NCBI GenBank assembly: GCA_013423385.1
Contig: BLZA01000013.1
Location: 718,528-782,527 of the forward strand
Direction of reading: 5' to 3'
Source of the DNA: Naganishia liquefaciens
Lineage: Eukaryota; Basidiomycota; Tremellomycetes; Filobasidiales; Filobasidiaceae
DNA: 64,000 nucleotides
Shown: positions 37,001 to 48,414 of the stretch, piece after piece
Numbering within the stretch: the stretch's first letter is position 1
Layout of the letters: the number at the start of each line of letters is the position of its first letter
Position numbers and translations under genes: made by a program
Notes under the pieces: generated by a model
What the model saw: the letters and a program-made list of their open reading frames with translations, nothing else
The model's database searches: none
Told to the model about the DNA's origin: nothing

Positions 37001-37943
37001 GCAGCACAAGAATTCCAAGTATGCTTTGCCGCTGTCGCATCGCCCCCCAATACTGACGCCGCATGTTGTAGAAAGTTGCAATTCCAGGCGGTATCGTCTT
37101 TTCTGTTTGTCAGTATAAGCCTGTGCCGTTTCAGCGATGCACTGAATGCCTTTCTATAGCTTCGATGCATTGGTCCCGCGATCATGTTTCCCAATTATAC
37201 CGCTCCACCTTCAGTCGCGGTGCAACGGACACTCAAAGCACTAGCCAAGCCCATCATGAGTCTTGCGTTCTTGGTAGAAGGCTCGGAGCAAAATCAGCAG
37301 GACAAAGCCACGAATGATTTTGTCGAGGTCGGTCCAATTTTACCTCCAGAGGTCGGAAGGCTGACTTGCTTTCGCGTCACAGGAGAACTTGACGGCCATG
37401 ACAGACTTTCTTGATGCGTGCGCGACGGTTGATGCCGATGATCCCGTCTTTGCAATCGATCAGCGGACGGAGGATATCGCGGCGGCGTTAGTGAAACGAA
37501 AGTCATCACTTCGAGGTGCCGAGCAGGACGCCGTCTACGTCTTGTCTGTGATTGGCGCGATCGACTTGGTCAAGGAGTTGGCCATCATTAGTGAAGGGCT
37601 GGCGGATCGTCCGCCGAGCGCTTCAAGACAGTCTGTTGGGGCAGACGTCCGTCCGATGCAAGATCGGCGGAATGGAGCGGCAACATTGGATGACGAGCGC
37701 AAGACACGGGACAGCGACTTTCCCATGTGAGTTGCGCCCGACAAAGACAGGATACCAAAAACTGATGTTTGTGGTGCTAGTGTACTAACGCTCGGCAAGG
37801 CCATCACCACGCCACCTGCCCCAATGGAAGCAGACGACCGATCGTCAACCAAGCTACGCCGGCACACACGACTCGCTGATCTGGGAACTCCAAATATCAG
37901 TAAGCGAACAAGTAGTCTATCTGGTGGTCCGGCCCTCGATTAG
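34061..37943 (+). CDS. Ras-type GTPase-activating protein (RasGAP domain; possibly Bud2-like)
   Basis: About 1,100 residues in roughly 13 exons. The start MSSILNLSDISLEEDRF opens a Ser-rich region, then a beta-rich segment (WRRAKLICQGDLRGDESIVTVYDG, DVPLYQFRP) that may be a PH- or C2-type membrane-binding domain. A Ser/Thr/Pro-rich stretch follows, then a C2-like region (WHRLSFHLF, GELRLKLRSVVMH). The RasGAP domain is clear: ATLFRANTPLTKLLETVMR (FR-x-N-T with the catalytic arginine), AYEYVRSAVGPTV, LSRQNFPLFLKKVLNH, FQAVSSFLFLRCIGPAIMFPN and RTLKALAKPIMSLAF. The length and order resemble the yeast bud-site regulator Bud2, but another RasGAP subfamily is possible. Such proteins switch off Ras- or Rsr1-like GTPases at membranes. 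Stop TAG 37941-37943. Confidence 0.85.
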
Positions 37944-38694
37944 GACAATGCGTTGTTGGTGACTGGCCGGATAGGGAGATGTGTCACGGCATTCATAAAT
38001 CCGTCGCCGAGCTGGAGATCGTAGCAGACTAAGCGGTTGTGGCAGGGCGCTGTAGCTTGTCGTCTGGACACAAAGTAATGCACAAATGGCTCCTGCCTTG
38101 GCTTTCGTTTCTTGACAGAATGGTGGGCGTAGCGCGCATTCATTATTGTATAGGTTTGGCGCTTGCTGCGACACGCTGAATGGGAGCGGGTAAATGCAGC
38201 CAACGCCGTCCGATTCCATGTATTATTTGGCACGATATGTCATTGGCTGTCCAGCTGACAGCTCTCCGTGGAGGATATACCCCCCACGGTGCACTTGGAG
38301 CTGAATTGCCCATTATTTCACTATTATAGATCGGCTCCTCTGCGGACCGAATCCCTCTGTGTACCTCGTGGTAGCCAGGGTGACTGTCGATCTCGGCTTC
38401 CCAAGCATACCCGACACCCGGCAGTTCACGGAGGCAATCTGCCATGTCCGAAGGGCGATAGAATTCTTATTCTTGCTTTGGCGATAGCCGATGGGTCGAT
38501 AGCGCGCGCGGCGCGTCTGCATTCCCCGGCGCGAGAACAATCAACCCGCGGGCACATGGGGTGTGAGGTGGGACGACTTGTAGAGAGCGATATACAAAAG
38601 GCATTCAATCCGGCATCTCCCCCGCCAGAGTCGAGTCGTGGACCAGATCATCAACAATCTTTGCTTTGAACCATCAAACCTAGAAATATCAATC
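37944..38694. other. Intergenic, no supported gene
   Basis: 750 bases between RasGAP and GST genes. Overlapping short frames on both strands are not convincing. It must contain the GST promoter. Confidence 0.45.
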
Positions 38695-39920
38695 ATGGCC
38701 GCTACTGAGCAAAAACCCGAGATTGTCGTTCACCACCTGAACAACTCTCGTTCCGAACGAATCTGTGAGTGTCTCCACCTCGCAGAACAAGACTGCTGCT
38801 GATCCCGATCTGGTCATCAGTCTGGGCTTTCGAGGTGAGCCCTCTCCGGTTCACGTGAGAGGTTACCCGTGCACTGAACCCTAACCCACAAGGAATTGAA
38901 CGTGCCATACGATGTTAAAGTCTACCTCCGGGACCCCATCGCGGCGCCCAAGGAACTCAAAGAGGTCCATCCGCTTGGCAAGGTAAGCTGTCCCTCAATT
39001 CGTCATGCGTAGTAAAGTGTAGAATGCTGATGTTCAACGGTGATTTGGGATAGTCGCCCGTGATCACCGATCATGGGAAGACCATCGCCGAAAGCTCGAC
39101 CATCATCGGTACGTTTGCGCGGGGTTTTGCTTTGCGTCAACCTGGCCCCTGACCTTTTTAACTGGACCACAGACTACGTGATGCATACGTATACCCCGGC
39201 GGGAACGGACACGCGGGAATTCAATCTCGCGGATTCTTACTGGAGCAATTATAGCGAAGGCTCGCTCATGCTGTTCCTGCAGATGACGCTCGTCATGATG
39301 GTTTCAGCGCAGCAGGCGCCATTCTTGGCGCGGACGGTGATCAACAAGTTTGTGGATGGGGTCAAGGTGCGTGCCATGTGCGGTGGCTGGTGGTAGAGAA
39401 AGGGGCTAAGGATGGGAGGATAGGCTGCATATCTGTTGAAGCAGATCCAGACGAGTGTTGATTATGTGAGTCGAGGAGACGGTATGAGCCCGAGTATTGT
39501 CACGAGGTTGGCTGAATGCACAATCGGTGGGCAGATTGAGAGCGAATTGGGCAAGACCCCCTCGGGATGGTTCAGCGGTAAATCCGAACCGGGCGCAGGC
39601 GACGTGAGTTCCACACCGCGAGCGCCTTGGGTACTACCCTCGTCTTACGCTGCTTGCATGGCCCCGCTGCCGACAGTTTATGATGTCCTACCCGATCAAC
39701 ACGCTCGTCAATGGCGGACGCATGCCCGAAGTGAACGTGGGTCCCAACGTCCGTAAATGGATGGCCGCGGTGCAAGCTCGGTAGGTCGTTTCTCCTTTCC
39801 ACCTTTTGGCGCGGTGGCAGGCTGGCTGACGGGGATCCTCTTGGTAGACCGGCGTACCAGAGGGGGATGAAGAGAATCGAGGAAGAGGAGGCAAGGGCCA
39901 AGGCTGCGAAAAAGGCGTGA
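38695..39920 (+). CDS. Glutathione S-transferase
   Basis: Soluble enzyme that conjugates glutathione to electrophiles. The N-terminal thioredoxin-like domain reads VVHHLNNSRSERIFWAFEELN, YDVKVYLRD, APKELKEVHPLGKSPVITD and KTIAESSTII, containing the cis-proline (SPVI) and the ES glutathione-binding pair. The all-helical C-terminal domain includes YWSNYSEGSLMLFLQM, SELGKTPSGWFSG and MMSYPIN, ending in a charged helix IEEEEARAKAAKKA. At least seven introns, several about 60 bases. The ATG at 38695 is preceded by CAATC and is the first in frame; stop TGA 39918-39920 (an alternative last intron would give the same two final residues). About 250 residues, normal for the family. Substrate class cannot be told. 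Confidence 0.88.
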
Positions 39921-40400
39921 GTCTGCTAGCGTTGGGGTAGGGAAGAATGCGCACTGATGGGGGTGTGGGTCAGGTAGGAAGCTGTAGTGACTGGGTTGGA
40001 TGTGCGCGTCTGGGCCCGGGAGCATGAACATGGTGGACGATGTATACGAGATGATGATGGGCAGATGGATGAAGAGAAAGTGCAATGGTGCGAGATAAGA
40101 TAGCCCTCCAAGCTGCCCTCCACCTCCCTTCATGTGCCGCGCGAGATGCCCCCCCCTCCCCCACGTGATCGACATGCGCGCTTTTGATTGCCGACTCTGG
40201 CCGGGGGCTGATCTTTGCCCCGCAGTCAGTCATGGGAATGACGACACTCGTCGGGTGACGTCACGGGTCGGGCGTCGCGGCATGATGACGATCCCCGCCC
40301 CGCTCTCTCGAGCTGCCGTATATAGCAGCGCGTGGCTTCCCTGCTCGGCTTCCTTCCCCCCCTCCGATCCTATTCATCACACACACACACACACCACAAC
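39921..40400. promoter_or_regulatory. Promoter region of the Gly/His-rich gene, with TATA box and CA repeat
   Basis: A TATATAG element lies at about 40319-40325, some 77 bases before the next start codon. A (CA)n tract of about eight units follows at 40378-40394, just before the ATG. No gene was found in the rest of the gap. Confidence 0.55.
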
Positions 40401-42208
40401 ATGTCCACTCACAACGATAACAACAACAACAACAACAACCTCGGCAACACCACACGAGGCCTCCAGGACCTGTCGCTCGGCGCACCTATTGGCGGCGGCG
40501 GCGGATCCTCTACGGCGCCTACTCATTCTTCCCACATCCAGACATCGTCGACCTCGGCAGGAGCGCCCTCCGCCGGCGTCGGATCCGGATTGGGTCACTC
40601 CCATCATTCGCATGATGCGTCGCATGCCCACTCGCACGACCACCACTCGCACGGCATGGGCGCGGGCGTCCTGTCCTCGGGTGAACGAAACACCACGTCG
40701 GGCGACCAGGGAATCGGACGGGGCGCAGGCGGTCCGACGGCGTTTGAGTCTGATGCTTCAAGGGTTGGAGAACACGGTCATCACCACCACGAGCACGGCC
40801 ATGGCCATGGCCATGGATTGAGGGGAGAGGGTGCCGCGACGGCAGCGGGGTTGACCGGTGCCGGTGCTGGTTTGACGGGACGAGGAAACGACAGGAACTT
40901 GGCGTCGACGACCGGTACGGGATCCGGGTTGACGGGTGCCACCACCCACGGTACTGGAGCCGGCTTGACCGGTCGAGGTATCGATGACCGTGCCGACAAG
41001 GAACACGGCCACCAGCACGACGTCAAGGACCACAAGGGAGACTTGACCGGTATCTCGGACAAGGGATCTCACGGTCTGGGCAAATTGCACGGCGAGCGGG
41101 ACTTGGTCAACGAGAGCGGACTGGAAGGTCGTACGTCCTCCCACCCCTCTTCTCTCGCTTTTCATTCCGTGTATACTAATAGAATTCCGTGGTTAGACGC
41201 CAAGGAAGCTCGGGAATACAACCGACACGAGGGAACCGCTGTCGGAGCCGGTGTTGGCGCGGCCACGGTCGGCGCTGGAGAGCCCAAGGTTGCGCACGAC
41301 TTGCATGCTCGGGATGCCCACCACGGATCGACCACGGGAACGGGCTTGACGGGCGACCGCCACGTCGGATCCGGGTCCGGCTTGACGGGTGACCGCCACG
41401 TTACGTCTGGCCTGACTGGCTCGAACACTACTGGATCTGGTCTGACTGGCTCGCACGGTACCGGATCTGGCTTGACTGGCTCCAACACCACTGGATCCGG
41501 CTTGACTGGTTCGCACGGTACCTCGTCCGGCCTGACTGGCGCACACACCGCTGGTTCTGGTTTGACCGGTTCGCATGGACACCACGGTGCCGGTGCTGCC
41601 GCTGCTGGTGCCGCCGGAGTGGCCGCTGGAGCGGGAGCCGTCGGATTGACTGGTCGTCAAGGTACGTTGTTCTCCTCCCCGCCACTCTTGATCCACATGT
41701 TGAGGGAACCCCCTCAGCCAACCGAATGGACGCAGACGGTGTCATTCAGGACTCTGTAACCGGCCAGACCCACTTTGTCGAAGGCCAGTCCGGTCTCGCC
41801 GGCCAGCAATCCACCACCCGCGGCGCCTCCGGTCTCGGCGCTGGTGCCGGTGCGGCAGGTTTGGCCGCGGGCGGTGCCGGTTTGGCGCACGGCGGTCACC
41901 ACCAGGGTCAGGGCGCTCACGGGTTGAATGAAAAGGTGCGAGACGAGACGGCCACCCGGGGTGCCGATGACGGACCTTTGGCCGGCATCAAGCAGGAGCT
42001 CAAGGCCCACGAATGTAAGCTTGCACCCTGTGTCGCGCGCGTGGAGAGGTACTGATTCTTGCGGGTTCCTTTTGTAGCTGGCGAAGCCGGTCACTCGGTC
42101 GAACACCCCGAGTCCAAGGGACCGCACGGATTGGTATGGCACGACGGCAAGTACGTGCACGAACGGGAGATTTCCGGCCACGGCTCGACGGGTGTGCCCT
42201 TGCGATGA
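40401..42208 (+). CDS. Gly/His-rich repeat protein, hydrophilin-like
   Basis: A very hydrophilic protein with three introns (near 41129-41197, 41664-41718 and 42014-42078). After an Asn run (residues 6-13) come His-rich clusters (HSHHSHDASHAHSHDHHSHG, HHHHEHGHGHGHG) that could bind metal ions, then many G-x-GLTG elements. The core at about 41406-41585 is six tandem ten-residue units of the form SGLTGSNTTG/SGLTGSHGTG that partly alternate as 20-residue pairs. The C-terminal part is conserved-looking: IKQELKAHE, GEAGHSVEHPESKGPHGLVW and HDGKYVHEREISGHGS. Composition is that of stress-induced hydrophilins/LEA-like proteins, an inference from composition only. A TATA box and strong codon bias suggest high expression. 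Confidence 0.7.
41406..41585 (+). repeat. Six tandem 30 bp coding repeats (SGLTGS units)
   Basis: Each unit encodes ten residues beginning SGLTG. Units alternate between an Asn-Thr-Thr-Gly and a His-Gly-Thr ending for the first four, then diverge. Synonymous differences between units show that they are not very recent copies. Confidence 0.85.
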
Positions 42209-43520
42209 GGCGCAGCGAGTGGAACGTGATTGTGTACTCAGTGTGACTGTATCTTATAATCCGCCCGAATGAAAAGAGGCAAAGTCAAGATGAAATAGTA
42301 TTGTATGATCCCATGAATGTCGAGGAAAGAAACGTTGCAATCCCGGTCGATCGAAAATGCGCGTTAGGGGAAGGGCGAGATAGTGCCTTGAGTGTACACT
42401 CTCGTACACCTCGTCGGCCGGGTCGCCGGAAGTTTCTCGTAATTTGCATCAATGTGTTTTGCTCTGGTCAAAATGGTCCGTTCGTAAATTCTGTCCCGTA
42501 TTACATGGTCGCGGCTTACAAGAAGGCGATAGGTTCGAGGCGCTCAGCAACTCGGTGCTGCGCAACGTTCCAACACCTGTTAAGCCACCAGGTAAAGAAA
42601 AACTCTGGTGGGGCATCGCGCATCTACTGCAACTCTCTGCAAGGCATCCTCGTTGGAACCGTGATCAGAAGCGCTACCAGATCAAACGTCTTCGGAAACC
42701 ACGCGCGCAAAAAGCTCTTCGACTCGTCAGCCGGTCTGACGTTCGAGGAGCTTTTGCAACTTGGTTTTTCAGAAGGAACACCAAGTAAATCTATGCTGGT
42801 CTGACCAGAAGCGAATTTGGCTCTTTGACAAGAGAGACATGCATAGTCAGACAGGTACACTCTTAGGCATGACCGACTCAATAACGGTTTGAGAAACCAA
42901 TGAGCGAGCTTACACCTGGCGAAATCTGCCTTCTCTCGATGTCATCATCTCACAGGAGAGCTCGACATGCCTCGATATCCGACGCGACGGGCTGTGTGGT
43001 GCACAACAAGTAACCTGCAGTCAACTGTTATATAAGCTTCCCTTCCAGGAGCGCTGACTAATGTAGCTGATCTGCTTCACACTACCCGCTCTGATGTTTA
43101 CTGGGAAACGCAGCGATTCAAGAAAAGGGAAATGGCTTGACTAGACATTGCGAAACTCCCAAGTTGGCCGACACTTTGAGGATCTCACGCCGCGAACTCG
43201 GTCGCATATTTTTCCCGTCGATAACTGGATTGCAAGCTGATGCGACTCTATGAGAGACAAGCACGACGGTCAATGCTTATTACAAGGTGCAGATCCGTGC
43301 TGTCTGACGTATCGGTCTGTCAGTCGTGTCAGTTGGGAGCCTCACTAATGGGATCCGTACATCTTTTGCTCAGATGTAAGCCCATATGAAGGGCCTGATT
43401 CAAGGGTCTGTTACAACTTGGTGGCAAGATTGCATGGGATATCGACCCCGGTTCTAGGAGCTCTGAGGCGGTTGTCGATACGTTTTTTCGCAGAAACCAG
43501 ATCTCCGGCAATCTGTCATT
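42209..43520. other. Accessory stretch with a gene relic
   Basis: Apart from a possible relic at 42597-42804, I see no coding sequence here. Frames between 42850 and 43520 are short and on both strands. Confidence 0.4.
42597..42804 (+). pseudogene. Possible relic of the small module family
   Basis: The frame ending KKLFDSSAGLTFEELLQLGFSEG and stopping with TGA at 42802-42804 resembles GLSFDEIVDEAVKKG of the gene at 43521 and HLNFTELVALAVRRG of the gene at 47823. Upstream sequence does not continue the similarity in one frame, so this looks like a broken or rapidly evolving copy. The similarity is short and could be chance. Confidence 0.35.
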
Positions 43521-44443
43521 TCAAGACCCAAAGAACAGGTAGACCCCTGAAAGCGATTTGTGTATCACTCCTTTCTTGACGGCTTCATCTACTATCTCAT
43601 CAAATGATAGCCCATCCTCCATTTTGAAACGATCGTGCAGAATCATTCCGGAGAAAATCTCGTCCACATGGACACCGTTCAGGTTCGGATCGCTGATTCT
43701 GTTCTGTTTTGCGATGATGGCCATTTCGCGAAGAAGTCCATCCACGGATCGTGGTCTGCGATGCCAGAATTTCGCGATCAGCGGCAATTGCAATACCCAG
43801 ATATGGCTTGATATTGCATCACAGCTTCTTGTCTTGCGATCCGCTTTCTCCGCTGTCCAGCCGCCAAAGAGTCAGTCATTGGCCATCCTGTCAGATCATG
43901 ACAAACTGGATTTACTTTGAACGCGAGGCAGCAAACCCCTCAATTGTCTTTTGCAAATCTCGAATTTGCTGTTGCAATGAATTGACAACCCCTGCTATCG
44001 CGACAAAATCCCTGCATAAGCCACAGCTTGATCAGAATTCATGCACCCATCAAGCAAAGCAACAGACAGCTTACTTTTTCAAGCACTCTTCATTCCCTCT
44101 CACTTCCGACCAGATTTCCGAAAGTTCCTGACGGACCCGGGAATCAACCGTCGATCCGACTTGCCTCGCAAAGTCTCCTGCGTAACGGGTGGAAACGTCA
44201 ATACTGATGCGGGCTTCCGCACGGTGAAAATCCTTCGAGCTTCACCATATGGGATGTAGGCAGGTTGCTGGGAGACATCGCGTTCGGTGAAGCGGGTCTG
44301 AGATCCGCCGGACTGCTGTACGCCGAAGCGGTCTGATAAAATGCAGTCAACATTTGCACAGCCGAAAATTGAGAACCCAATGTCAATGAATTCCCCTTGA
44401 CCACCACCACTCAGAGGAACCGACCTGGTGGAGTGGATGTCAT
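43521..44443 (-). CDS. Small coiled-coil plus module protein, unknown function
   Basis: Read on the minus strand, an exon giving VRQELSEIWSEVRGNEECLKK joins by a GT-AG intron (about 44067-44006) to DFVAIAGVVNSLQQQIRDLQ, then KTIEGFAASRSK. A further intron with donor GTAAAT (about 43920) and acceptor near 43844 would connect in frame to SCDAISSHIWVLQLP, RPRSVDGLLREMAIIAKQN and the end module DRFKMEDGLSFDEIVDEAVK, KGVIHKSLSGVYLFFGS, stop at 43521-43523. If that intron is not used, there are two genes. The first exon is uncertain; MTSTPPG at 44443 is a candidate start. The middle is a likely coiled coil. I do not recognise the family. Confidence 0.45.
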
Positions 44444-45142
44444 TGTCTGACAAGCCTTGTGCTTGCGTTGAGAACAGACGTTAATGACTTGATGGTGGAG
44501 TCTGGTCACCTGGGAGAGCGAAGGAGTGGCGATGAATGGGCATGCGAGGTATAAATTGGTGGCTGTTTTTGATGCCTGCCGAACACATGTCAGCCGATGC
44601 GAGGTATTGTTCGAAAACAATGAAGGCGGGTTTCCATGAACGATTCTGATCGGTGTTCTTTGGAAGCTTCCATCAACGGGTTGTAGGAACTTATAAAAGA
44701 ATGAGGATGACATCTTGCTGACACTGGTTCGCGATTTGCCTGCTCGAAACGATTCAATGATGATTGGCGAGACTCAAAGCTGAAGTCGACCTCTTTCGTC
44801 AACCATTATCGAGGAAGCGAACATTCGCGATCTGGACTCTAGTGCAATAGGCTCAAGGCGCGAACGCTTTAGCGGTCGCCAAGAGCGAGAGATCACCGAA
44901 ATGGGAAATGTGCTATGAGGATGTTGCTAGTCTGCATCACAGGGCAATTTGAGCCATTTCATAAAGTGCCTGCCGCCCCGTGTTCAAACCCATACAGGTC
45001 GGGCATAGAACACGGACCCAAAAGCATGGGACTGACGCCCTGCGTGAGGACACGAGCAGAATCGAGATCCTGATGATCTGCTCTGGCCTACTTGACATGC
45101 GGCATCTGACATATCTTGCGGCGGGTCGGTTGTCGTCATTGT
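44444..45142. other. Intergenic, no supported gene
   Basis: About 700 bases between two minus-strand genes. Short frames only. Confidence 0.4.
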
Positions 45143-47341
45143 CTACAACACATCTCTTGTACTTTCAGGGTCATCTGTCCCCTCGTTGCGATCTCGAGAT
45201 TCCCTAGGCTCCGGTTGCATCTTCGGCAAGAAGATGACTACTAGCACCATCGCAACCGCAAGACAGCCGATCAAAAAGTAGAAACTGTACTGATTGCCTC
45301 TCCAATCGGCGAGACCGGCTGGAACGGCAGTATACAATGCTGCTTGTACCGATGCGCCGATGACGATCCCTGCCGATGGAGATCGTCGGGTCAGATGCTG
45401 AAAAGAGGTGTTGCCGAAGAAATCGCCTACCCGTCTGAGCGCACATCTGAAAGACGGAACTTGCAATCCCGCTGTATCGCGGAGGTGCGGCTTGAATGAT
45501 GCTAACATTGCAGACTTGAAAGACAACGCTAAGCAGTCCAAAACCGATGGGATGTAAGTATGGTGTGTCCCGGCCCGATTCAGAACCACTCACACCATGC
45601 CGATAGCTCCTATCACGTATCCAGGGCAAATAAATCTCCAATAGTCCATTCCCTTGCCTCCTCGACTGAGGACGAGCAGGAGTATGCCAGGCACGATACC
45701 GAGCACCATTCCACCGAGAAGTCGATAGTGCGCGGGAATAAATTTGGAGATGTAGAATGTATGAATTAGCCCTCCGATGATGGCGCCGACGACTGAAGGT
45801 GAAATCAGTATGCAGTAAGAACGATGGCGGTGCTAGACGACGACGACGACGGACTTTGGGCTGATAGCTTGCCCGCAACGATGATCGATGAATCATCCAA
45901 TACGTCTTGAAAGTATCGCGAAGGTCCGAGTTCTGATGTACAATGGGATCAGCGAGTGTAATCTAGCTAGAAGCCGGGTAGATACGAGTCACCGTGAAGA
46001 ACATCTCCGCACAAAGACTGGGAAGACGCATGACCGGATCTTTTAGCTCATTCTCAAGGAGAAGTCCAAACCAACATACCCGGTAAAGCACAGGACTAAG
46101 AAGGACGCTTGCTTCATGATGGCTACTGGAATCATCGCATGGCGCTCGTCCAGCTTTAGCTCCCACAGGCAGAAACAAGGAAGAAGGACGAGGCTGATGA
46201 TAAACGGAGCGATGAAGGTGGGACTGTGCCAACCATAGACAGTCGCGCCTGAAACGGGATAATGGCAAAGTCAATTGACACAATTTTAACAGAAATGTTG
46301 ACTCACTGGTCAAGCCCAGACTGAAGAGCAGGAGTACACTCATGATCAAGAAAACGCCGAACAAGTCGAACCGTTTGAGTTGCAACAAAAGCGACTTCCA
46401 ATGATCATTTCCCGTCAACAACGAACTTGTACGAGCAGCAACCGGCATGAGTAGCCATCCAAGAAGTCCGCCCGCGCCGGCGGCGCATGCTAGAAAGCGA
46501 AAGATCCACCGCCAATGTGCGAAAGACAGGACGCCACCGCTGTTTCATAGACATCATCAGCGACAGATCGACTGACCGCGAACACACGAACAAGATGAAC
46601 CCGCTGATTGTACCCAATGACCAGATAACGGAACATCCGATCAATCTCGTCCTCTGCTCAGCCTTGTTAGGAAACATGTGTACGACCATAGAGCTAGTAT
46701 TGCAGTGATCAAAATGCAGAATATGAGTTGCACCTAGTAGAGGCAGGAATTGTGGGCATACAATCCAGAAGGCACAGTCAAGGCTGCGCATATACCCTGG
46801 AGTGCACGAAAGGCCAAGAAAGCTTTCCGCTCGTTTACTACGTTCATAAGAAGTGAGTGATGATTCCGACGCCGATGCAATCAAGGCTGAAGACACTCAC
46901 CAAAACTGTTGCCTAAAGTCAACGCGCTCATTCCCGCAAATCCTGACAGATACCACCATTGCGGCGGGAAGACATCACATAACCTCCCTCCGAGTGGAAT
47001 GCAGGCAGCGAATGCCATTGCGTATGCGCTAATGATCCAGATCGCGTTACCACCTTGCTCCAAGTCCATATCCCGAGCAACGGCTTCCGTGGAAACGAAA
47101 AGACACGACGTGCCGATGGTGTCCGTCGTGATGGCGACGATAACGACGGTGAACAGGAGGTTTTTACGAAGGCGAGAGAGCGTGGCAAATGCAATGGCAT
47201 CGGTAGACAACGGTGGCGTACCCGTTTGTCCAAGATGAGGTGTTTCATCATTGATCAAGGCTATCATACCATCTTGCTTTTCCCTCAGCAACTTGTTTGA
47301 TTCATTTTTGGGGTAGGTTTTGTCGGGGATGTGCTGGTCAT
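45143..47341 (-). CDS. MFS exporter, DHA2 (14-helix) type, second copy class
   Basis: Start MNDQHIPDKTYPKNE at 47341, with a soluble 60-residue N-terminus, then LRKNLLFTVVIVAITTDTIG (helix 1), IWIISAYAMAFAACIPLGGRLCDVF (with the motif-A equivalent GGRLCDVF), LSGFAGMSALTLG, and by splicing FVNERKAFLAFRALQGICAA and SGL. Later exons give RTRLIGCSVIWSLGTISGFILF (antiporter motif C region), WRWIFRFLACAAGAGGLLGW, LFGVFLIMSVLLLFSLGLTS, and a last helix FYFLIGCLAVAMVLVVIFLP before a charged tail ending TRDVL at TAG 45143-45145. It is clearly different in sequence from the exporter at 2721-5047. Exons are many and short. Located in the accessory part of the window; substrate unknown. Confidence 0.78.
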
Positions 47342-47822
47342 TCATTCGTGAACGTGGAGGAGGGAAATTGAATAGCAACAGACGAGGAGATGAAGGGCAA
47401 GGCAAAGGCAGAAAGCACTCTTATAAGTCAGGTTTGTGACTTTGCAGAAATCGATCGAGACTTAAACCTCCTATCCCTTTGGCATCAAAGCCTCCTCCTT
47501 TGATCTTTGATCTCCGTTCTCTACATTCCTTTCCTCCATCACGCAACCCATTCGCCATTCCTCATCCCTCCCATATCGTTAGGCAAATCCACGTCCCCAT
47601 CACGAGCTCGCTTCCAAAAGGCCTGAATCAGTCGAAGTCCATCAAAGCGTCGAATGGGAAAGTCGGAAAGGAGATGCCCGGGAAAGAAATCATCTGTGGA
47701 GGCATTGGTGGTTGTTACAAAATCACGTCGGATGATGTTCTACCACAGAAGGCGACGCGGTCAAGGATCAATTCCGCCAAGGCAGGCCAATGTATTATCG
47801 ACAACATTCGGTAACTAGTACT
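47342..47822. other. Divergent promoter region
   Basis: Between the exporter start and a small plus-strand gene. An open frame of 111 codons from a non-ATG start at 47479 has no recognisable content and was not called. Confidence 0.4.
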
Positions 47823-48414
47823 ATGACCGAAGACGGTGAATACGATATGTAAGTCTGCTACCGAATGAAGTCGACAGACTATCTTTGCTGATGCTATCGA
47901 TCAGCAAAGATGTAAACAACGCTTCATTGGAAAGACCGGGAACTTACAGACGCACAGTAGGCTGCATATCCACATCGGTCAGATCTTTCGTTTCGTTGAC
48001 GTGCACTTACGACACCTTTCCAGATGCGAGCAGATCGATCATTTGATGTACACCATCATGGACCTTCGCGCCGAGGAGAACAAGACGCCCAATCCAACTC
48101 AAGTCAACCGAGCCATGCTCGCGGACAAACGGTTCTCCTCCAAGAGTCATCTTAACTTCACCGAACTCGTCGCGTTAGCCGTCCGTCGTGGTTTCGTCAA
48201 TTACATCCGCGACAAGGACGCCTTGTACGTGTGCCCATTCAGATTCGACCCAGAGGCACAGATTGGGCAAAGCAACCACATCCCAAGGATGTGTAGTAAC
48301 ATCGGACGATTGCTTCGAATGCGGGGCGCGGCGCCGTTGCGGTTGATGTGGCATGTTGCGCAAGCCGGCCATGCAGAGAGCTATGAAGATTGCATACCGT
48401 TTTTCATTTGGTGA
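47823..48414 (+). CDS. Small protein with shared module, unknown function
   Basis: A probable first exon MTEDGEYD at 47823 ends in a good donor (GTAAGT). The main exon, entered near 48024, reads CEQIDHLMYTIMDLRAEENK, then NPTQVNRAMLADKRFSSKSH, LNFTELVALAVRRGFVNYIR and DKDALYVCPFRFDPEAQIG, ending at TGA 48412-48414. The block from LMYTIMDL to ALYVCP aligns by eye with LLREMAII to GVYLFFG of the gene at 43521. Its helix-helix-wing appearance is compatible with a winged-helix fold, which is only an impression. The middle splice junctions could not be made to fit cleanly, so the model is partial. Confidence 0.45.

Noticed and set aside
41162-41696. Antisense frames rich in Pro/Val or Gln/Ser across the Gly/His-rich gene
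   Set aside because: Repeats in the sense gene keep all frames open; no independent support.
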